From Trueperaceae bacterium (GTDB taxonomy: Bacteria > Deinococcota > Deinococci > Deinococcales > Trueperaceae), in assembly GCA_020431825.1 (NCBI GenBank), contig JAGQHN010000020.1, forward strand, positions 1 to 37,311: DNA of 37,311 bases, given 5' to 3'. Positions 31,485 through 37,311 of the stretch are shown here, one piece after another. A program made the translations under genes and the position numbers. Numbering within the stretch: position 1 is the stretch's first letter; the number at the start of each line of letters is the position of its first letter. The notes under the pieces were generated by a model, which was not told the origin of the DNA, did no database searches, and saw only the letters and a program-made list of their open reading frames with translations.

Positions 31485-34346
31485 CTATTTGTTTCGGGCG
31501 CGTCCATAAGCCATGCGCAGTTTGAACATGGCACTTTTATGGGCCTTTTGAATTTCTTCTTCGCTTAAACCAAGGCGATCAGCCAGATCAACAATGCTTT
31601 CTTTGGCATTACCCTTCATGCCCTCGAGTCGGCTCACGATTTCCTGATCCTGACTATCTAAGAGTGAGAGATGCTTCTCCAGATCCTGGGGTGTGGCTTT
31701 GGGCGCGTTTGACTTTTTACGGCTTGCTTCACTTTTCTTTGTAGCTTTTTTCGTGCTGGTTTTCTTTGTTTTTTTCGCTTTGCTTGGTTTGGCTGCTTCT
31801 CTGGCAGCCAAGAGGTCAAGGGCCTCAGCCAGCGTAAGATTTTCAATGCTTTGACCACTGCCCAGCGAGGCGTTGGTCTTTTGATGTTTTACATAAGGGC
31901 CGTAGCGACCATCTCTTATTTCAATTGACTCGCCCGTTTCAGGATGCTCACCTAAAACGCGCAGGGCCTGATTTTTGTTGGCCTTTTTAGCGATGAGTTC
32001 CAGAGCACGGTCCAGGCCAATATCAAGTACGCTTTCGTCTTTAGGTATAGAAACAAAGGTCTTGCCTTGCTGGACATAGGGGCCAAAGCGACCGATATTG
32101 GCCACGATTTTGTCGCCAGATTCCGGGTGTTTGCCCAGCGTTTTTGGCAATAGGAGCAACTTGATAGCGGTACTTTCATCTACCTGATCAGGTTCTAAAC
32201 CCTTGGGCAAAGAAACCCGTTTGGGTTTGCTTTCAGAGTCGTCACCGAGTTGTACATAGGGGCCATAAGGTCCCTGACGCAAATACATGGTTTCACCCGT
32301 ATCAGGAAAGGTGCCCAAGCTATCATCTTTTGCCTGCCCGGAAAGCAGTGTTTTGAAATAATTTTCATCTAAATCGGCGGGCGCAGCATCTGGAGGTAAT
32401 GAGGACGTGCGTTTTTCCCCTTCAATAGTTGCTTCTGCGTAGGGGCCAAAACGGCCCACACGTACCACCACGTCGCCCCATTTGGGAAAACTCATGGTGG
32501 AAACCTCGCGGGCGTCAATGCCCTCGAGCCCGTCCTGAACTTTGTTTTCCAGACCCTCATTGCCCTGATAGAAGTTTTTTAAATAGGGAATGGCCTCGAG
32601 CTGCCCGGTAGCAATATCATCAAGATTTTGCTCCATATTGGCAGTAAAAGCCGTATCGACCAGGCGGTCAAACTGCTCTTCCATCAGATTGTTAACGGCA
32701 AAGGCGGTAAAGCTGGGGATCAGTTGCGAACCCTGTTTGTGGGCGTAGCCGCGGCTAATTACCGTATCGATAATGCTGGCATAGGTGCTGGGGCGACCAA
32801 TGCCCTCTTGCTCCAAGAGTTTGACCAGCGAGGCTTCGGTAAAGCGGGCTGGGGCTTTGGTTTCGTGACCAATGGGTCCCAGCTTATTACAGCCCAGTTG
32901 GTCGCCGCGACCAAGAGCCGGTAAGGGCTGGTCCTGATCGTCCAGCGCAGCTTCTGGATCATCGGAACCCTCGACATAGGCCCTAAAGAAACCTGGAAAC
33001 AGGATGGTTCTGCCACTGGCTCTAAATAGTGCTGTGTCATCCTTATCCTTAACTTCGATGGTTGCGGTCGTAAATTTAAGTCTGGCATCTGCCATTTGCG
33101 AGGCTACTGTGCGTTTCCAGATGAGGTCATAAAGCCGACCCTCAATGCCAGACAGGTGATGCTCCTCATAGGTTTTCATCTCCTTACCCGCTGGGCGAAT
33201 GGCTTCGTGGGCTTCCTGAGCATTGCGTGATTTGGTTGCGAATTGTCTGGGGCTGGGGCTTAGGTACTCACTGCCGTAGCGCTTGGTGATCGCACGCCTG
33301 CTGGCATCAATGGCTTCTTGCGAAAGGTTGGTAGAGTCCGTACGCATATAGGTGATGTAGCCATTTTCATAAAGCTTTTGCGCCGTACGCATGGTATCTC
33401 TGGCAGAAAGGTTCAGCTTGCGACTGGCTTCTTGTTGCAGGGTCGAGGTAGTAAACGGAGCCGATGCTTTGCGACTTGCCTCGCGCTCTTCCAGATTGCT
33501 TACTTGCCAGGGAGCAGATTTAAAGGTTTGGGCCAAACGCTCGGCGGTTTCCTGCTTTAACAGCAGAACATCTTTGCCTTCAATCAGATTGGTCTTGAGT
33601 TTCCCGCTGTTGTCATCAAAGTCACGACCACTTGCCAGGCGTATATCTTGGTAGTGGGTCATGGTAGCTTCAAAGCTCGAGCTGTTTTTATTGAGTTCTG
33701 CTTTGATATCCCAGTAATTGGCAGGTACAAAGGCCAGGCGCTCTTTTTCACGCAAAACCATCAGCCTGACAGCCACACTTTGGACCCGTCCAGCTGAAAG
33801 CCTGGGCGCGACTTTTTTCCAGAGCAGAGGAGAGATGGTGTAACCGACTAGCCTGTCCAGCACACGGCGCGCTTCTTGAGCATCGACCAGATGACGGTCT
33901 ATTTCACGTGTTTCATTGAGTGCCCGCAAAATGGCATCTTCGGTAATTTCATGAAAGACCATGCGCTTAACTGGAACTTTAGGGTTTAAAAGTTGAACGA
34001 GGTGCCAGCCAATCGATTCACCTTCGCGGTCCTCGTCTGTTGCGATATAAAGTTCATCGGCAGCCTTTAGGGCATCTTTTAGTTTGGCAACGACTTTTTT
34101 CTTATCAGGGCTAACAATGTAAAGCGGCTCAAAATTTTCGTCAACATTTACCCCAATGCGTGCCCAATCTTTGCCTTTATATTGTTCAGGAATTTCAGCG
34201 GCCTTGGAGGGCAAGTCACGAACATGACCCATACTGGCTTCAATCTGAAAATTATTTCCCGGCAAAAAACGGCGAATTGTGCGAGCCTTGGTGGGTGACT
34301 CAACAATCACGAGGCGTTTAGGGGTTGATGATACAGCTTTACTCAT
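31485..34346 (-). CDS. topA: DNA topoisomerase I, with sigma-region-4-like C-terminal tail
   Basis: A 953-residue type IA topoisomerase that relaxes negative supercoils. The TOPRIM domain has Glu16 ('VESPTKA') and Asp104/Asp106/Glu110 ('TDEDREGE'). The catalytic Tyr333 is in 'YITYMRTDST'. After the core come four glycine-rich repeats of the actinobacterial/deinococcal type (for example 'IGRFGPYVQQG' and 'DGRYGPYVKHQ') instead of Cys4 zinc fingers. Then a Lys-rich linker (about 848-887) leads to residues 888-953, where 'SIVDLADRLGLSEEEIQKAH' followed by 'FKLRMAYG' resembles the helix-turn-helix of sigma-factor region 4. The ATG follows a weak purine-rich site; a consensus promoter lies about 45 bases upstream. 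It heads the topA-cupin-nucleotidyltransferase-recO-plsY operon. Confidence 0.96.
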   Translation of the reverse strand: MSKAVSSTPKRLVIVESPTKARTIRRFLPGNNFQIEASMGHVRDLPSKAAEIPEQYKGKDWARIGVNVDENFEPLYIVSPDKKKVVAKLKDALKAADELYIATDEDREGESIGWHLVQLLNPKVPVKRMVFHEITEDAILRALNETREIDRHLVDAQEARRVLDRLVGYTISPLLWKKVAPRLSAGRVQSVAVRLMVLREKERLAFVPANYWDIKAELNKNSSSFEATMTHYQDIRLASGRDFDDNSGKLKTNLIEGKDVLLLKQETAERLAQTFKSAPWQVSNLEEREASRKASAPFTTSTLQQEASRKLNLSARDTMRTAQKLYENGYITYMRTDSTNLSQEAIDASRRAITKRYGSEYLSPSPRQFATKSRNAQEAHEAIRPAGKEMKTYEEHHLSGIEGRLYDLIWKRTVASQMADARLKFTTATIEVKDKDDTALFRASGRTILFPGFFRAYVEGSDDPEAALDDQDQPLPALGRGDQLGCNKLGPIGHETKAPARFTEASLVKLLEQEGIGRPSTYASIIDTVISRGYAHKQGSQLIPSFTAFAVNNLMEEQFDRLVDTAFTANMEQNLDDIATGQLEAIPYLKNFYQGNEGLENKVQDGLEGIDAREVSTMSFPKWGDVVVRVGRFGPYAEATIEGEKRTSSLPPDAAPADLDENYFKTLLSGQAKDDSLGTFPDTGETMYLRQGPYGPYVQLGDDSESKPKRVSLPKGLEPDQVDESTAIKLLLLPKTLGKHPESGDKIVANIGRFGPYVQQGKTFVSIPKDESVLDIGLDRALELIAKKANKNQALRVLGEHPETGESIEIRDGRYGPYVKHQKTNASLGSGQSIENLTLAEALDLLAAREAAKPSKAKKTKKTSTKKATKKSEASRKKSNAPKATPQDLEKHLSLLDSQDQEIVSRLEGMKGNAKESIVDLADRLGLSEEEIQKAHKSAMFKLRMAYGRARNK

Positions 34347-34392
34347 TAATCTCTCTTCTTTTGAGCCGAAAATGCTCAGCTATTGCGTGCCT

Positions 34393-34420
34393 ATTATAAA
34401 GACCTGAAGGCGTTTGTCAA
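34393..34420 (-). promoter_or_regulatory. Consensus vegetative promoter of the topA operon
   Basis: On the minus strand TTGACA (34415-34420) is followed after 16 bases by TATAAT (34393-34398); both match the consensus exactly. Transcription would start near 34386, leaving a leader of about 40 bases that can form a small hairpin (TGAGC...GCTCA) before the topA start. This is the strongest promoter seen in the window. Confidence 0.85.
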
Positions 34421-34706
34421 CGTAAAAAGTATGAGAATTACCACTTTAGACTTGTCTTTAGTAAGCTTTATGAAGGCTTTTTCCAGGGCTGTAGTGCCCA
34501 GGGATTACCTAGCCTGGGCCTAATAAAGTGACGCTTTATTCAAAAATCTCTTGCTCTGTACGCAGGCCATCATGGCAAGCTGGAATGTATAGATTCATTA
34601 GCTGATTTATATTTTTTGAGGGAAAGTTATGAAGTTTCTTGTTTGGTTTTGGAGTCCTATCAGGTTGAAATAGTTGCTTATACTGATGAGGCTTCTTGCT
34701 CGTTAC

Positions 34707-34751
34707 AAAAATGAACTCAGGATTCAACATTTGTTTTGAATCCTGAGTTCA
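34707..34751 (-). terminator. Strong rho-independent terminator of the lipoprotein gene
   Basis: Bases 34712-34727 and 34736-34751 form an exact 16-base-pair stem (TGAACTCAGGATTCAA and its complement) with an eight-base loop. On the minus strand the stem is followed by five Ts (34707-34711). It lies about 110 bases downstream of the lipoprotein stop and separates that transcript from topA. Confidence 0.85.
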
Positions 34752-34860
34752 AATAGAGTAGCTATCGTTTAGCGCCCTTATATTTTTATCGTGATTTTTA
34801 AAATTACTCATCTAATTGGTTATAAGAAGCTCGAGCCTAGCTGCTACACTACATTTTGTT

Positions 34861-37239
34861 TTAATTAACAATAGTAAAGCTGAATAGTTTAAAGTCTGAG
34901 CCTAGCTTGCCCTGACTATCGCGTACATTTAAGCGTAGCTGCAACGTGTAACTACCTTCGTTGCTAAAGTCAAAACTATCTGAGGGTGTCCAGGTCAGGC
35001 TTTGGGTACTTCCTATAACCAGGGGGGCAGAGGCATTTAGTTTTGCCGTCCACTCGAAACTAAGCGGCGTGTCGCCTTCAGGATCTGTTGCTGTGCCACT
35101 AAGGCTCAGGGCTTCGAAGACACTGTCAAGGTTTGACGGACTGTTTATATGAACTACAGGTGGCAGATTGGCGGGTGGATCTACAACGCTGATCGTTAAT
35201 TCTGCGCTGGCTTTTTTCCCCTGAGAGTCGGTGCCAGTAAGGCTAAGGGTGCGCACGCCATTGCTGCTAAAACTCAGCTCGAGCTCACAGCCTGCTTGGG
35301 GTAAGTCATCGGTGCTAAGGTTGCTGGTCCAGACCAGCTGCTCACAGGCTAGCTTGCCTCCCGGTTCATTCGGGTCAAACGAACTTGCTTCAAAGCTAAC
35401 TGGGCTATTTCGGAAAACTACCGTATTTGCCATCGGTTTGACAATGTCCACTCTTGGTGCGCTATTAATGACAGTTATGGTAACGGTATCGCTACTCGAG
35501 ACACCTTTTGAATCGGTGATGGTGACCTTTATTTCATGCTCTCCCAGTTCCTTGAAACTATACCGAGCCCCAGGGCCGGTTCCTATAATTCCCTCACGGT
35601 TTGATTCCCATTTATAGTCGCAGCAAAAAAGCGTTGTGCCATCTTCAGCGTCTGAACCCAAGGCGTTTAGATTGGTTTCAACGCCCAGATCGATACTTTT
35701 ACCGCTGCTCGGGTTAACAATTTCAACCTGGGGCGGCGTATTATCAGCGCGACCAATTTCCCGGCACTTTTCCAGAACTTTGGCGCTGTATTTTAAGTCA
35801 TCCAGTAAATCTATACTATTGATACCTGCAAACAGGGCTACGCAGCCCTCGAGTGTCCATACAGGGTCTCGAGGAATTTTGCCGTCAAGCGTTAAACTGG
35901 CCTGTACTTTGCCAAAAGGGCCAATAAGGTCGTAGAAAAATAAGTCAAGTTGCGCAGCTGTATATGCTGTGGCCTTTAATTCTCCGGTAAAGTCTGCATT
36001 GGTTTCAGAAAACCCAAAGTCTGCCTCGCTGATATTGCTAAAGCCTTCTTTGTTGTCATAGGCGAAACCCGCAATCAGCTGGGCATCTTCAGCCGTTTGA
36101 AAACTGGCCACGGCACTTATCTTGCCGTCTATACCCAGACTAACGGTCAGTATGGGGGTAATCAGGATAGGAACCGGGCCAATGGAAAATTTAAATGTTT
36201 TGAACCGGTGGGTAAATAGCTTGATTTCTTTTTTTGCCTGAGCTTCAAGTTCTGCGGTGACCGCGAGTTCAGCGTGTTGCTCGAGCCCCACACGAAATGC
36301 CAGGGTGTCCAGGTAGGGTAGAGGGGGGAAGACGCCTTCACAGCAATCTATATCAATGTCCAGATCAAGAACAGGTTGAATTTCCAAAAGGCCAGTCGCT
36401 CTCACCTGATCCTTTGTGGTGGCTTCATTGCCATCTTTGTCAAAAAGGATCTTATTGTTAAATTCGCGCCGAAAGGGCTCGAGAACTGCCTGCGTATCCA
36501 GCTCATTTAGGTGATTGGTGCTGGAGATTACATCTTCAGGTTTGAGTTCAATATGTGCTTTTAAACTTCCTTTTTGAATGGCGTCTGTGAGACTTGCCCT
36601 TTCTGTGATAAAGATGGTTTCATTATTGCCTTGCTTTATCTCAACTACCTTTCGCAAAAAGCCAAAGGGAACCAGCGAGCTGGCTTCGCCCACCAGAACA
36701 TCGCCAACGTTAACCCCGGCAATGAGCTCCGAATCTGATGCATAACGAAGGCTTTCGGCATTTACTTCTTCAAGAGATGCCTGAATGCTACTGGGGATAA
36801 TGGTGGTCGTTTCAGGAATAATGACTTCCGCATCAGTAGTACCCGCTTTTAGAACGGTAAGGGTCAGACTCACGGTTTTTGTTAACGGTGGATTTACTGT
36901 GATAGCTTGTCCCCTAAGTTCTATTTCGCTGCTTCCCGGGATAGCCCCTCCTGAAGCTGTTAGGGTCACGGTACTTTGACTGCTGACAGGGTTGGGGCTA
37001 AATTCAGCTGTTACTCCTTCAGGTAAACCCATAATCTCTAAACGAACGTCATCGGTAAAATTAGAAGAGGACGCTATGCTAACGCGAAATTCGGTGCTTG
37101 AACCCTGAGTTATCTCCAGGCTGCTCTGGTTCGCAGATAAGTTGAACTCAGGAAAGTTAGTATCGACAGCGCAGGCTGATAAGACCAAACTTAAGCAGAT
37201 CATTAGGATCTCTACAGGAATACGAGATTTAAAAGGCAT
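34861..37239 (-). CDS. Large lipoprotein with Ig/PKD-like domains
   Basis: A 792-residue protein with a lipoprotein signal: a hydrophobic stretch and the lipobox 'LSAC', Cys23 being the lipidated residue. Residues about 30-125 form a beta-sandwich ('FRVSIASSSNFTDDVRLEIMG', 'GLPEGVTAEFSPNP') like domains that follow cell-surface proteins. A central region (about 150-480) has no motif I recognise, though 'IDCCEG' and other paired cysteines occur. Three C-terminal PKD/cadherin-like repeats follow, each starting 'PPQVEI', 'APRVDIV' or 'PPVVHINSP' and holding 'SDAEDG', 'FDPNEPGG' and 'TDPEGD' acidic loops that probably bind calcium. An AAAGGA site precedes the ATG. It is probably a surface or adhesion protein; the target is unknown. 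Confidence 0.85.
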   Translation of the reverse strand: MPFKSRIPVEILMICLSLVLSACAVDTNFPEFNLSANQSSLEITQGSSTEFRVSIASSSNFTDDVRLEIMGLPEGVTAEFSPNPVSSQSTVTLTASGGAIPGSSEIELRGQAITVNPPLTKTVSLTLTVLKAGTTDAEVIIPETTTIIPSSIQASLEEVNAESLRYASDSELIAGVNVGDVLVGEASSLVPFGFLRKVVEIKQGNNETIFITERASLTDAIQKGSLKAHIELKPEDVISSTNHLNELDTQAVLEPFRREFNNKILFDKDGNEATTKDQVRATGLLEIQPVLDLDIDIDCCEGVFPPLPYLDTLAFRVGLEQHAELAVTAELEAQAKKEIKLFTHRFKTFKFSIGPVPILITPILTVSLGIDGKISAVASFQTAEDAQLIAGFAYDNKEGFSNISEADFGFSETNADFTGELKATAYTAAQLDLFFYDLIGPFGKVQASLTLDGKIPRDPVWTLEGCVALFAGINSIDLLDDLKYSAKVLEKCREIGRADNTPPQVEIVNPSSGKSIDLGVETNLNALGSDAEDGTTLFCCDYKWESNREGIIGTGPGARYSFKELGEHEIKVTITDSKGVSSSDTVTITVINSAPRVDIVKPMANTVVFRNSPVSFEASSFDPNEPGGKLACEQLVWTSNLSTDDLPQAGCELELSFSSNGVRTLSLTGTDSQGKKASAELTISVVDPPANLPPVVHINSPSNLDSVFEALSLSGTATDPEGDTPLSFEWTAKLNASAPLVIGSTQSLTWTPSDSFDFSNEGSYTLQLRLNVRDSQGKLGSDFKLFSFTIVN

Positions 37240-37311
37240 GATAGTTTCCTTTCAGCGAGGTACCTACAAAATGTGCAGGTTGAATGACACGAAGGTTTTG
37301 GCTGCACAAGG

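Larger units (their letters stand above)
34347..34860. other. Intergenic region of about 510 bp between topA and a lipoprotein gene
   Basis: Both flanking genes are on the minus strand. The region holds the topA promoter (34393-34420) and a strong terminator (34707-34751). The AT-rich middle (34520-34710) has one 64-codon frame on the minus strand whose start falls in the terminator loop and which I do not call a gene. The single intergenic CTCGAG of the window is near 34830. Confidence 0.7.
181..36483. repeat. Dispersed CTCGAG palindromes, about 82 copies
   Basis: Reading both strands by hand I counted about 82 CTCGAG sites, against some 8-9 expected for a 37-kb sequence of this composition. 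All but one (near 34830) lie inside genes, on both strands, although about 8% of the window is non-coding. In frame they most often encode Leu-Glu, but also Ser-Ser, Ser-Arg and Ala-Arg contexts, so more than one reading frame is used. Spacing is irregular, roughly 100 to 1000 bases; the longest gap covers the binding-protein gene at 13379. Confidence 0.9.

Noticed and set aside
34536-34730. 64-codon frame on the minus strand between topA and the lipoprotein gene
   Set aside because: Its start codon falls in the loop of a strong terminator hairpin, it has no ribosome-binding site, and its composition is AT-driven (Asn/Lys/Pro-rich) with no recognisable family.

Overview
The window (about 48% G+C by eye, densely coded) looks chromosomal and bacterial. 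It most resembles a low-GC member of the Deinococcota, perhaps a Truepera/Meiothermus-like lineage. This is an inference from exported proteins cleaved at '...AQ|D', probable leaderless genes with a TANNNT -10 box six bases before the start codon, a non-sporulating SpoIID-family protein, and a zinc-finger-free TopA with glycine-rich C-terminal repeats. No rRNA, tRNA, CRISPR array, transposase or phage gene was seen. The most conspicuous genome-scale signal is the palindrome CTCGAG, present about 80 times where roughly 8-9 are expected, almost always inside genes.

Layout. 1-4744: catabolic genes on the + strand: the 3' end of an SDR oxidoreductase, an aldo/keto reductase and two tandem GH29 alpha-L-fucosidases. 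5274-9356: an ABC importer operon (family 5 solute-binding protein and two permeases) ending in a creatininase-family amidohydrolase. 9400-12133 (- strand): a D-2-hydroxyacid dehydrogenase-like protein and a gamma-glutamyltransferase. 12545-20289: an IclR regulator followed by a second family 5 importer (binding protein and two permeases), an M19 dipeptidase, an unusual Cys-His-Glu amidotransferase-like hydrolase with a helical C-terminal domain, and a proline-iminopeptidase-like hydrolase. 20394-22473: two more aldo/keto reductases. 22732-25959: a secreted protein of unknown function, an MpaB/DUF2236 oxygenase and a YhhN lysoplasmalogenase-like membrane protein. 26240-29133: SpoIID-like protein, HD hydrolase and FolC. 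34346 down to 29135 (- strand): a compact housekeeping operon topA - cupin - nucleotidyltransferase - recO - plsY behind a consensus promoter. 34861-37239 (- strand): a large lipoprotein with Ig/PKD-like domains.

How the genes may work together. The left 20 kb reads as an uptake-and-hydrolysis island. Two importers bring in peptides or oligosaccharides; both lack their own ATPase gene. Enzymes without signal peptides (fucosidases, dipeptidase, iminopeptidase, gamma-glutamyltransferase, creatininase-like and amidotransferase-like hydrolases) would break the substrates down in the cytoplasm, and dehydrogenases and aldo/keto reductases would process the products. The best candidate for an undescribed system is the IclR-led operon, whose central 470-residue enzyme I cannot assign to a known pathway. 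The right 15 kb is mostly ordinary housekeeping, but TopA ends in a domain resembling sigma-factor region 4.
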